Positions 46,104-54,376 of a stretch of 64,000 bases of DNA are shown here, in pieces; the first letter of the stretch is position 1, and every line of letters starts with the position of its first letter. The notes under the pieces are model-generated. The model did no database searches, was not told the origin of the DNA, and worked only from the letters and a program-made list of their open reading frames with translations. The DNA comes from Stenotrophomonas sp. 57 (lineage in GTDB: Bacteria > Pseudomonadota > Gammaproteobacteria > Xanthomonadales > Xanthomonadaceae): the NCBI RefSeq assembly GCF_030291075.1, contig NZ_CP127407.1, positions 1,858,001 through 1,922,000 on the forward strand, read 5' to 3'. A program made the translations under genes and the position numbers.

Positions 46104-47081
46104 ATGAGCCCTGCAGCACCGCGTCGCCCCTCGCGCAGCACCCTGTTGATCGTGGGCGTGCTGGTCATCGGCATCGCCGGCATCGTCTACTCGCGCGTGC
46201 GCCAGGCCCCGGAGGCTGCGGGGGTGACCGCGACCAGCCTGGCGGGAGCGAACAGCCCAGTGCTGAAGGGAACGCTCGATCCCAAGGCGCAGGCCTTGAT
46301 TCCCGCGGGCTACCGCTTCGTCACGCCGGGGGCGTTCACGGTGGCGACCCATCCGGGACAGTTGCCATTGGCCGACCACGGCGCCGACAGCAAGGACGTG
46401 GTCGGCATCGAGCCCGACATCGCGCGCCTGATCGCCGATGCGCTGGGCCTGAAGCTGGTGATCGTGCCGGTGGCCTGGGCCGACTGGCCGCTGGGGCTGG
46501 AATCGGGCAAGTATGATGCGGTGCTGTCGAACGTGACGGTCACTGAAGAGCGCAAGAAGAAGTTCGATTTCTCCAGCTATCGTTACGACCTGCTGGGCAT
46601 CTACACGCGCACGGATGGACCGATCCAGAAGATCGAGAGGCCGGCGGATGTGGCGGGCCTGAAGGTGGTGGTGGGCGCCAGTACCAACCAGGACCAGATC
46701 CTGCGCCAGTGGGACCAGCAGAACATCGCCGCTGGCCTGAAGCCGGTGGAGTACCAGTACTTCGACGACGCGGTGGTCGGCCGTTTGGCGGTGATCACCG
46801 GCCGCGCCGATGTCTCGTTCGAGCCCAATGCCACCGGCGCGTACTCAGCGCGCGATGGCAAGGTGCGGCGTGTGGGCCTGTTCCCTGGCGGCTGGCCGAA
46901 CGCCGCGGCGATCTCGGTGACCACACGGAAGGGCAGTGGCCTGGCCGACGCGGTGACGCAGGCGCTGAACACGCAGATTGGCAGTGGTACCTATGCGCAG
47001 GCGCTGAAACGCTGGAACGTGGCCGAGGAAGCGGTGCCGCAGTCGCAGACCAATCCGCCGGGATTGCCGACGCTGCAATGA
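46104..47081 (+). CDS. Amino-acid ABC transporter substrate-binding protein
   Basis: This 325-residue family 3 solute-binding protein has an N-terminal hydrophobic segment ('TLLIVGVLVIGIAGIVYS', 13-31) with no lipobox, so it is either exported or held by an uncleaved anchor. The fold region contains 'VGIEPDIARLIADALGLKLV' and 'SNVTVTEERKKKFDFS', the PBPb signature for polar amino acids. It is the partner of the fused ABC protein and closes the sulfur-scavenging operon. SMAG repeats follow. Confidence 0.9.
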   Translation: MSPAAPRRPSRSTLLIVGVLVIGIAGIVYSRVRQAPEAAGVTATSLAGANSPVLKGTLDPKAQALIPAGYRFVTPGAFTVATHPGQLPLADHGADSKDVVGIEPDIARLIADALGLKLVIVPVAWADWPLGLESGKYDAVLSNVTVTEERKKKFDFSSYRYDLLGIYTRTDGPIQKIERPADVAGLKVVVGASTNQDQILRQWDQQNIAAGLKPVEYQYFDDAVVGRLAVITGRADVSFEPNATGAYSARDGKVRRVGLFPGGWPNAAAISVTTRKGSGLADAVTQALNTQIGSGTYAQALKRWNVAEEAVPQSQTNPPGLPTLQ

Positions 47082-47113
47082 AGCCGGGCGTGGCCCGCGC
47101 TACCTCCGTCTTT

Positions 47114-47136
47114 GTAGAGCCGAGCCATGCTCGGCT
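47114..47136. repeat. SMAG monomer (GAGCCGAGC class)
   Basis: GTAGAGCCGAGCCATGCTCG plus GCT, a single GTAG-headed hairpin about 30 bp after the binding-protein stop. Confidence 0.82.
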
Positions 47137-47163
47137 GCGGTTCGCGCGGTTCGCGGCAGAAGC

Positions 47164-47186
47164 ATCCACGCATGGCGTGGATCTAC
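47164..47186. repeat. SMAG monomer (GATCCACGC class)
   Basis: ATCCACGCATGGCGTGGATC plus TAC, a perfect hairpin in the opposite orientation, the same class as the copies at 3.8 kb. Confidence 0.83.
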
Positions 47187-47204
47187 TCGCGGAATCTGCC
47201 TTCT

Positions 47205-47227
47205 GTAGAGCCGGGCCATGCTCGGCT
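47205..47227. repeat. SMAG monomer (GAGCCGAGC class)
   Basis: GTAGAGCCGGGCCATGCTCG plus GCT, in the same direction as the first monomer. It ends 3 bp before the stop of the convergent large gene. Two element classes alternate in this 115-bp block. Confidence 0.82.
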
Positions 47228-47230
47228 GCT

Positions 47231-50200
47231 CTACCAACGCGCCTCCAGCGTCTTGAAGGGCTTTGCCAGGCGCACACTCTCGGCATCGAACGCGGTAACC
47301 GCGCGCCCATCCACCCGCACGCTCTTCGGCGCCGTCCGCTGTGGCCACCAGACCTTCACCACTGTCCCGCTGCGCAGCCCCTCGCCAAGCGCCACCGTCA
47401 GCACGCCGTCGCGCTGTCGCGCCTGCATCTGCAACGCGCCATACGCCGTCGGCAGGCGCTCCACCGCCAATCCATCTCCCGCCACCCACGACGGCGGCGT
47501 GCCTGGCAGCAGCGACAGCGCATCGTCGTCTTCGCGCATCAGCATGCCGAACAGCGTGCGGCCGTACTCCGCACCGATCCACGTATGCGGCATGTCACCC
47601 AGATAGCGCGGGAAGCGCAGCCGTGAATGCACCACTTCGGCCAGCACCTGCCACTCAAGCGGGCGCCGATCATGCAGAAGCCCCTGCAGCAGCTCATCGG
47701 CCACCTGTGGCTGGCCGAGGTGCACATAGCTCAGTACGTTGCGGATCTCGTACGGCGTGTAGGCGTACAGCGCGCCGGGCTGGCTGCGCTTGCGCACGTC
47801 ATCGAGATAGCGGGCGAAGGTGGTACGCAAGGCTTCTGCGGGCAGTGCGCTCTGCGTCCCGGTGGGGTCCAGCGCGATCGATACCCCGGTAGGATCACCA
47901 TCGCCAAGATCGGCCGAGGACGGAATGAAGTCGATGCCCTTCCACGCCATCGTCGCCCGGATCGAGGCGTGCAGCGCATCGTAGAGCAGCGTGTACTGTT
48001 CGCGTGCCCACACGGCGGTCTCGTGGTCGCCCAGCGATTCAGCCAGCCACGCGCCGTCGTGCCAGCCCTTCAAGCCCCAGTAGTCATCCCAGTAGCTGTG
48101 GGTGGGCGAGGGGTAGCCCTCGTGGCTGATCGACGGCGCAAGAATGCCCGCGAAGCGCTCCGGCGCCGGCTGGTCGGCCTTGTAGCCAGGCACCAGCGTG
48201 CGCTCGCGCAGTTCCTGCAGGAAGCGCAGCGCTGCCTTCACTTTCGGCAGATAGGCACGCACCGATTCCGGTCCACCATCGAGGCGCGCGACATCGGCCA
48301 CCAGCGCGACGTACTGGCCCTGGCTGTCGTACTCGATGTCTGAGCCGAAGCCAGTGTTGACACTGCCATCGTCGTTGAGGATCGGTGAGACCAGGCCGTT
48401 GGCATGCACGCCGTGTTCGCTGTACCAGGCGAGGTAGTCGCGCGCGACCTTGGCTTCGCCCATGCGCAGCAGCACTGCCGAGGTGGCCATACCGTCACGG
48501 ATGAAGGAACGGTTGTAGTTGCGCGGGCCGGGCTGCATGGCTGGGCCGGTCTGGTTGATCAGCATGTAGGCGGCCTGCGCGCGCAACATGTCCACCAGTG
48601 AGGGATCGGGCAGGCGCAGGCCAACCTGGCCCAGTCGTGCCTGCCAGTCCGCAGAGGCCTGTGTGGCCAACGCATCGAACGCGGTGCTGGCATCGCGGGG
48701 AAGCGTGGCCAGATCAAGCGCGCGTGCTTCGGGCAGCGCGCCGTTGGCATCTGCGGCGGCAGTACCCAGCGGGAAGGCAACCACGACGGCATCACTGGCA
48801 CCCGGATCCAGCGACACGCGGTAGTCGAGAGCGGCGGCTGCAAGGCCCTGCTCATCGCGTGCCTGCTGGGTGGAAGGCAGCTTCCCAACGGCGAGGGCCG
48901 CGGTGATTTCCGTGGCTCCGTCCTTGCCGAAGGGCGCCGCACCAGACGCTGCTACTGGCGTGAGCGAATACAACAATGTGCGGCCATTGATGCGCACGGC
49001 CTGACGGTCTACAGCAACGTCGCGGATCGGCGACAGGCCACCGTTCTGCCATGGCGGATTCATCTGCATCGGGCGCACTACGAGGCTGAGGGTGCCCTCG
49101 ATCCGGGTGCCCCCGGTGTTGTGCAGGCGATGGCGCAGGAACGTCACCGGCTGGCCATCACGTTCGATGGCGAACACTTCGCTGCGCAGTTCCAGCCCGG
49201 GCTGTGGCGACCACGTAGCGGACGGCATCGGCTTCCAGCCATCGCGCAATGCATGCTGCACGTTCTGCCCGGCGGCACCTGCAGTGCTTCCATTGGCGCT
49301 GCGCCAGATCGGCTGCACCAGCGGCGCGCCCTTGAAGGCTTCCAGGTTGCCGTACTCGTCGAAGATTGATTTCTGTCGTCCGCCATGCACGCCGACCGCA
49401 GTCCAGTAGGTCTGCTGCATCTGCAGCGAGGCCGGGAACAACGCGCGCTGCGCACCGCTGGCGGCAATCTGGTACTGCTTCATCGGTGTCATCACGGCTT
49501 TCGGGCCAAGCAGGCGCAGGCGTGCCACCGTGGGTGCAGAACCATCCACGCTCAGGCGGAATGCACGCACGGACTGTGCGGTATTGGCCGCGAGCCAGCT
49601 CTGCCTGTGATCGGCCGCCTGCGCATCGTGGGCCAGTTCCTGCCAGCGGCCTTGGGCGTCCTGCGCCTGCAGGCGGGCCGCACCGCGTGCGCCATCGGCC
49701 CATTCCACCAACAGGCCGGCGGTGGACAGCGCACGTGGCAGGGTGACTTCGAGCATGTGGCTGCCGCCTTTCCCGGTCGGCAGGGCGACCGCACGGCCGC
49801 CTTGCCAGAGTGCGGCTGCCTGCGTTGCATCAATACCGGCGACGCGTGCGCTGAGTGTGCTGTCCAGCGGCTCCATCTCGAAGATCGACACGCCCCAGTC
49901 GGAGGTGCGCTGCGGGCTGGCCAGCCGCAGGTAGCGCGCCTCGCGCGGCGCGAAATACAGCGTTTCCACGTCGCCCAGCGAATCGGCCATGGTGTACGCG
50001 GTCTGCCACTGCTGGCCGTCGAGCGAGGTCTGCAGCGAATAGCCTTCCGGGTTGGAGACATCCCAGGTGAGGCGGACGCCGGCCATCATCGCGGGGGCCC
50101 CCAGATCGATCTGGAACCAGTGGCCAGGGCTGAAGGCACCACCGGTGACGGTCTTCGGGTCGCCGTCGATCAGGTGGCTGATCGCCATCGCCGGCACCTG

Positions 50201-50350
50201 CTGAGAGGAACTGCTGGCCTGCCATTGGCTGCGCGCGGGAAGCGTCTGTGCCTGTGCCGAGGACGCCAGAGCGGCGAGCAGGAGGTTGGCGGCAGATCGC
50301 CACGGAATGGCTGAACGGGAGACCTTGGGGCGTACGGCGCGCAACGTCAT
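47231..50350 (-). CDS. Secreted discoidin-domain protein with glycosidase-like (six-hairpin) region
   Basis: This 1039-residue protein has a signal peptide ending 'SSAQAQ' (about 34), an F5/8 type C (discoidin) carbohydrate-binding domain (about 38-160, 'VRLTWDVSNPEGYSLQTS'), and a long middle beta-rich region. A helical region (about 570-960) has the alternating pattern of alpha/alpha-barrel six-hairpin glycosidases ('GPRNYNRSFIRDGMATSAVL', 'WDDYWGLKGWHDGAWLAESL'). It likely degrades an extracellular or periplasmic polysaccharide; the substrate is unknown. A LacI-type operator lies about 55 bp upstream. Confidence 0.78.
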   Translation of the reverse strand: MTLRAVRPKVSRSAIPWRSAANLLLAALASSAQAQTLPARSQWQASSSSQQVPAMAISHLIDGDPKTVTGGAFSPGHWFQIDLGAPAMMAGVRLTWDVSNPEGYSLQTSLDGQQWQTAYTMADSLGDVETLYFAPREARYLRLASPQRTSDWGVSIFEMEPLDSTLSARVAGIDATQAAALWQGGRAVALPTGKGGSHMLEVTLPRALSTAGLLVEWADGARGAARLQAQDAQGRWQELAHDAQAADHRQSWLAANTAQSVRAFRLSVDGSAPTVARLRLLGPKAVMTPMKQYQIAASGAQRALFPASLQMQQTYWTAVGVHGGRQKSIFDEYGNLEAFKGAPLVQPIWRSANGSTAGAAGQNVQHALRDGWKPMPSATWSPQPGLELRSEVFAIERDGQPVTFLRHRLHNTGGTRIEGTLSLVVRPMQMNPPWQNGGLSPIRDVAVDRQAVRINGRTLLYSLTPVAASGAAPFGKDGATEITAALAVGKLPSTQQARDEQGLAAAALDYRVSLDPGASDAVVVAFPLGTAAADANGALPEARALDLATLPRDASTAFDALATQASADWQARLGQVGLRLPDPSLVDMLRAQAAYMLINQTGPAMQPGPRNYNRSFIRDGMATSAVLLRMGEAKVARDYLAWYSEHGVHANGLVSPILNDDGSVNTGFGSDIEYDSQGQYVALVADVARLDGGPESVRAYLPKVKAALRFLQELRERTLVPGYKADQPAPERFAGILAPSISHEGYPSPTHSYWDDYWGLKGWHDGAWLAESLGDHETAVWAREQYTLLYDALHASIRATMAWKGIDFIPSSADLGDGDPTGVSIALDPTGTQSALPAEALRTTFARYLDDVRKRSQPGALYAYTPYEIRNVLSYVHLGQPQVADELLQGLLHDRRPLEWQVLAEVVHSRLRFPRYLGDMPHTWIGAEYGRTLFGMLMREDDDALSLLPGTPPSWVAGDGLAVERLPTAYGALQMQARQRDGVLTVALGEGLRSGTVVKVWWPQRTAPKSVRVDGRAVTAFDAESVRLAKPFKTLEARW

Positions 50351-50405
50351 TACGGACAGCCTCGCAGGTTCGACCGGTATCGGGCGAGCGCTACGCTAGC
50401 AAGGG

Positions 50406-50421
50406 ATGTAATCGGTTACAT
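50406..50421. promoter_or_regulatory. LacI-family operator-like palindrome
   Basis: ATGTAATCGGTTACAT has the TGTAA-N-CG-N-TTACA form with a central CG that is typical of LacI/PurR-family operators. It lies about 56 bp upstream of the discoidin-glycosidase start. No LacI-family gene is in the window. Confidence 0.6.
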
Positions 50422-50451
50422 GACGCACTGCAGCGCCGCGGGCATTTTTGT

Positions 50452-50515
50452 GTAGAGCCGAGCCTGCGCTCGGCTGCCGTTCGGGTAGACGCAGCCGAGC
50501 ATGGCTCGGCTCTAC
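50452..50515. repeat. SMAG dimer (GAGCCGAGC class)
   Basis: GTAGAGCCGAGCCTGCGCTC and its inverted partner ending GGCTCGGCTCTAC with a short centre. It lies between the two minus-strand genes. Confidence 0.87.
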
Positions 50516-50545
50516 AGGGTTCGCGGCAGGTCAAGGGGTACCCCG

Positions 50546-51622
50546 TTACAACTCCACCTGCTCCCACCAGCGCGTACCCGCCTCCGGCGCCTGCATGTCC
50601 AGCGCTTCACCCATCATCGGCGTGGCCACCGGCACGTTCTTCGCCGCGGCCAAGGCGGTGATGCGTTCGAACGGCTGCTGCCACGCGTGCAGCGCCAGGT
50701 CGAAGGTGCCGTTGTGGATCGGCAGCAGCCACTTGCCACGCAGGTCCAGGTGCGCCTGCAGGGTCTGCTCCGGCTGCATGTGCACGAACGCCCAGCGCGG
50801 GTCGTAGGCGCCGGTTTCGATCATGGTCATGTCGAAAGGACCGTACTTCTCGCCGATGGCCTTGAAACCATCGAAGTAGCCGGTGTCGCCGCTGAAGTAG
50901 ATGCGGAAGTCGCCATCCTGGATCACCCATGACGCCCACAGGCTGCGGTCGCTGTCACCCAGCCCGCGACCGGAAAAATGCTGGCCCGGGGTGGCGGTCA
51001 GGTGCAGGCCGCTGGCCTCGGTCGATTGCCACCAGTCCAGCTGCTCGACCTTGCTGGCATCCACGCCCCAGGCGATCAACTGGTCGCCCACGCCGAGCGG
51101 GGCAATGAAGCGCGCGGTCTTGCCGGCCAACTGCATCACTGCGGCGTGGTCGAGGTGGTCGTAGTGGTTGTGCGAGAGGATCACGCCGGCAATCGGTGGC
51201 AGCTCGTCGATGCTGATCGGCGGCGCATGGAAGCGGGCCGGGCCCATCCACTGCACCGGCGAGGCGCGCTCGGAAAACACCGGGTCGGTCAGCCAGTACT
51301 GGCCGCGCAGCTTCAGCAGGATCGTGGAGTGGCCGATGCGGAACAGGCTGCGGTCAGGCGCGGCATCCAGCGTGGCGCGGTCCAGAGGCTGCACGGGAAT
51401 CGGGCGATTGGGTACGGTGCCCTTGGGCTTGTTGAACAGGAAGGTCCACCAGATCTCCAGGCCGTCGCGCAGGCCCATGGCCGGCTTCGGCAGGGCGTTG
51501 CGGAACCTGCCGTCGCGGTACTGCGGCGAGTCGGGGAAGTCGGGGAGGGACCAGGACTTGCAGAAGGTGTAGGCGGTCACGGCGAGGATTCCGAGCAGGA
51601 GGACAAGGAGCAGGCGCTTCAT
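50546..51622 (-). CDS. MBL-fold metallo-hydrolase (NAPE-PLD/UlaG-like)
   Basis: This 358-residue protein has an N-terminal membrane helix or signal anchor ('RLLLVLLLGILAVTAYTF') and a metallo-beta-lactamase fold with 'LSHNHYDHLDH' (about 147) and 'YFSGDTGYFDGF'. The layout is that of the NAPE-PLD-like/UlaG group that hydrolyses phosphodiesters or lactones, and it lacks serine-beta-lactamase features. The start MKRLLLV is preferred; the upstream frame is not credible. It is divergent from a TetR gene with two operators between. Confidence 0.87.
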   Translation of the reverse strand: MKRLLLVLLLGILAVTAYTFCKSWSLPDFPDSPQYRDGRFRNALPKPAMGLRDGLEIWWTFLFNKPKGTVPNRPIPVQPLDRATLDAAPDRSLFRIGHSTILLKLRGQYWLTDPVFSERASPVQWMGPARFHAPPISIDELPPIAGVILSHNHYDHLDHAAVMQLAGKTARFIAPLGVGDQLIAWGVDASKVEQLDWWQSTEASGLHLTATPGQHFSGRGLGDSDRSLWASWVIQDGDFRIYFSGDTGYFDGFKAIGEKYGPFDMTMIETGAYDPRWAFVHMQPEQTLQAHLDLRGKWLLPIHNGTFDLALHAWQQPFERITALAAAKNVPVATPMMGEALDMQAPEAGTRWWEQVEL

Positions 51623-51639
51623 GGGTGACGTCCGCTCGG

Positions 51640-51655
51640 TACACTGCACAGTGTA
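51640..51655. promoter_or_regulatory. TetR-type operator 1
   Basis: TACACTGCACAGTGTA has perfect 7-bp inverted arms around CA. It lies between the divergent MBL hydrolase and TetR genes, close to the hydrolase start. Confidence 0.72.
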
Positions 51656-51674
51656 GTTTCCGTTTTTTGAAAAG

Positions 51675-51690
51675 TACACTGGCAAGTGTA
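51675..51690. promoter_or_regulatory. TetR-type operator 2
   Basis: TACACTGGCAAGTGTA has perfect 6-bp arms (TACACT/AGTGTA), 35 bp from the first site and 36 bp before the TetR ATG. Two copies of one motif strongly suggest regulator binding. Confidence 0.72.
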
Positions 51691-51726
51691 AAATGGGCGC
51701 ATCCGTTCAGCTATCCGGTTTCCGCC

Positions 51727-52338
51727 ATGTCCCGTGTCCCGCAACGCCTGACCGACCGCAAACGCGAAGCCATCGTGCGCGCGGCGGTGGAGGAGTTCCG
51801 CGCCTCGGGCTACGAGGCGACCAGCATGGACCGCATCGCTGAGGTTGCCGGGGTCTCCAAGCGCACCGTCTACAACCACTTCCCGAGCAAGGAAGCGTTG
51901 TTCTCGATGATCCTGGAGGAGCTGTGGGAGCGCAGCGTGGCCAGCGATACGTTGCCGTACCGGCCTGACCAGACCCTGCAGGCGCAGTTGCTGCAGCTGG
52001 TAGGGCAGAAGCTTGAACTGCTCAGCGATGCCAATTTCATTGATCTGGCGCGGGTGGCGATGGCCGAGATCATCCATTCGCCGGAACGCGCGCAGGCCAT
52101 CGTCTGCCGCATGGGCGAGAAGGAAAGCGGCGAGAGTGCCTGGATCCGCGCGGCCATCGCCGATGGCCGGCTGCGCGAGGTCGACCCGGAATTTGCCGGC
52201 CACCAGCTGCACGGCCTGGTGAAGAGCTTCGCGTTCTGGCCGCAGGTAACGATGGGGCAGGCGCCGTTGACTGTGCAGGAACGTGCACGCGTGGCCGAGT
52301 CGGCGGTTGCGATGTTCCTGGGCTTCTACGCAGTCTAG
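51727..52338 (+). CDS. TetR-family transcriptional regulator
   Basis: This 203-residue protein has a TetR HTH (10-55, 'SMDRIAEVAGVSKRTVYNHF') and a C-terminal helical domain with 'FIDLARVAMAEIIHSPERAQ', the AefR-like C-terminal type. The start MSRVPQRL puts the two TACACT palindromes upstream. It very probably represses itself and the divergent MBL hydrolase. Its 3' end overlaps the convergent EAL gene by 4 bp. Confidence 0.92.
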   Translation: MSRVPQRLTDRKREAIVRAAVEEFRASGYEATSMDRIAEVAGVSKRTVYNHFPSKEALFSMILEELWERSVASDTLPYRPDQTLQAQLLQLVGQKLELLSDANFIDLARVAMAEIIHSPERAQAIVCRMGEKESGESAWIRAAIADGRLREVDPEFAGHQLHGLVKSFAFWPQVTMGQAPLTVQERARVAESAVAMFLGFYAV

Positions 52339-54281
52339 TTGGCGGCGAAACGACGGAACTCGTCGGCCGGCAGCGCTGCCGAGTACAGATAGCCCTGGCC
52401 GACATCCACGCCCAGTGCACGCAGTTGTTGTTCCTGCGCCAGGGTCTCGGTGCCCTCGGCCACGACAACCGCACCGCAGCGGTGCGCGACTTCGACGATG
52501 AAGCGCACGATCGACTGCGACTTGGCGTCGGACAGCGTGGCGATCAGCGCCTGCTCGATCTTGACCTCGGCAATGGCCAGCTGCGAAAGCAGGATCAGGG
52601 TTGAATAGCCGGCACCGAAATCATCCAGCGACAGGCTGACCTCGGCCGCCAGCAACTGTGCGATGTTGGCATCGACCACGTCGCGCTCGACGATCTCGGT
52701 CCATTCGACAATCTCCAGGCGCAGCATCGCGCCAGGCACATCGTGCAGCTGCAGCAGTTCCTGCAGGCGCTGGCCAAAGCCAGGCTGGCGCAGGGACTCG
52801 GCGGAAACGTTGACGGCAATGGTCAATGCTGTGGCATCAGGCCGGCACTCCTGCATGAAATGGATGGCCGACTGCAGCGTTGCCCATTCCAGCTCGGCCA
52901 GCCGCCCATGACGGCGCAACAGCGAGATCACCCGCATCGGCGCGATCAGCCGGCCCTCGCCGTCGCGCATGCGCAGCAGGGCCTCGGCGCCGACCAGCCT
53001 GCGATCCTGCAGGCGATGCTTGGGCTGGTAGCACAGCGGCGCATCCCCCTGCCGCAACCAGCGTTCGAGTGAGTGCTCGATCAGCGCGTCGATCTCGCTG
53101 TCGCGCTGGATCGGGTCATCGAAGAACACCACGCCCGATTCGACCGCGCTGAGCGCCAGGGTGATCGCGCGGAACGGCAAGTGGCCGTCGTCTGCAGCGG
53201 TGGGGGGCTTGAGTTCCACCACCGCGCAGCGGAACACCGGGCGGAAACCGGGCCAGTCACGGCCGACCCGATCGGCCAGGTTGCTGGCCAGCTCGGTGAT
53301 CTGCGGCTGCATGCGCAGTTCGGACAAGCTCAGATCGCGTACCAGGATCGCCAGCGCGGCGTCGCCGAACTGATGGATCTCCAGCTGTCCGGTCGGCAGT
53401 GCGGGCAGCAACCGGTGCACCTCGTCGGTGGTGTCGCGCTGCCACAGGCCGTTGTCCTGCAGAGGACCGTAGCGCAGGCGCAGATCGCGCAGGTTGCCCA
53501 TCTCGGCCACGATCAGGCAGGCCTTGCCGATGCCGTCGTTGTCGCGCCAGAAGTGCTGCAGGCGTTCGCCGAGCGCGCGCATGTTGGGCAGGCCACTGAT
53601 CGGATCGATACGCAGCCAGGCCTGTTCGCGTTGGCGCTGCACGTCGATCTGCGCATCGTTGTAGACCAGTGCGAACACCGCGCCCAGCATCAACAACGAC
53701 AGCGGCAGCGCCAGCAGCCGCTGGATCGCCAGCGCTTCCACCGGCAGCAGATCGGCGCCGATGATCGCCACGCCCAGCGCCAGGCCGAACGCGGTGACAG
53801 CGATACGTACGCCCCAGGCCTGCAGGATCATGCGCAACGAAAGTTCGTTGAGCATGCGTGGGTGCAGGTGCCTGCGCAGCCAGACACCTGCCATCATCTG
53901 CAGTGCGGCCTCCAGGCCAGCAGGCAGGAAGTACAGCGTGCCGGCGAACTGGTAGCGGGCCAGCAGGCTGGCGCCGAGGCAGGTCAGGCCGCCGCGCCAG
54001 CCGCCAAGCAGGCCACTGACCAGCAGGATGTCGAAGCCCAGATGGAGCTTGACCACGCCTTGCGTATAGCGGGCCACGAACCAGGAATTGAACAGGTAGA
54101 TCAGGCCCAGCGCTACGCCTACGTACAGCCGGCGGCCTTCAATGGCGTGGCCGGCGCGACGGGTGGCGATCAGCAGCACGCCGATCATGCCGATCACCGC
54201 CGTGGCCTGCAGCAGGTACAGCGGCAGGCTGGGCAGGGCGCCGTCCAGGACCTGGGCCGCAACCCGTGAAAGCGCATCCAT
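52335..54281 (-). CDS. Membrane EAL-domain c-di-GMP phosphodiesterase
   Basis: This 648-residue protein has five to six N-terminal helices (about 15-210) resembling a 5TM-type sensor, a degenerate GGDEF-like linker (about 225-375, no GGDEF motif), and an EAL domain (about 395-648). Catalytic landmarks are kept: 'GAEALLRM', 'NVSAESL', 'LDDFGAGYST', 'KIEQALI' (Lys retained) and 'VVAEGTET', plus 'GQGYLYS'. It should hydrolyse c-di-GMP and control biofilm or motility in response to a membrane signal. Convergent with the TetR gene. Confidence 0.87.
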   Translation of the reverse strand: MDALSRVAAQVLDGALPSLPLYLLQATAVIGMIGVLLIATRRAGHAIEGRRLYVGVALGLIYLFNSWFVARYTQGVVKLHLGFDILLVSGLLGGWRGGLTCLGASLLARYQFAGTLYFLPAGLEAALQMMAGVWLRRHLHPRMLNELSLRMILQAWGVRIAVTAFGLALGVAIIGADLLPVEALAIQRLLALPLSLLMLGAVFALVYNDAQIDVQRQREQAWLRIDPISGLPNMRALGERLQHFWRDNDGIGKACLIVAEMGNLRDLRLRYGPLQDNGLWQRDTTDEVHRLLPALPTGQLEIHQFGDAALAILVRDLSLSELRMQPQITELASNLADRVGRDWPGFRPVFRCAVVELKPPTAADDGHLPFRAITLALSAVESGVVFFDDPIQRDSEIDALIEHSLERWLRQGDAPLCYQPKHRLQDRRLVGAEALLRMRDGEGRLIAPMRVISLLRRHGRLAELEWATLQSAIHFMQECRPDATALTIAVNVSAESLRQPGFGQRLQELLQLHDVPGAMLRLEIVEWTEIVERDVVDANIAQLLAAEVSLSLDDFGAGYSTLILLSQLAIAEVKIEQALIATLSDAKSQSIVRFIVEVAHRCGAVVVAEGTETLAQEQQLRALGVDVGQGYLYSAALPADEFRRFAAN

Positions 54282-54376
54282 AGCAGGTTCCCGCCTGTGA
54301 CCGACGGCCAGTGAGGAGCAGGGTAAACCACGGCCGCCTGTGCGGCCACCGCGGGTACCCTGTGCTGCCCATGGGG

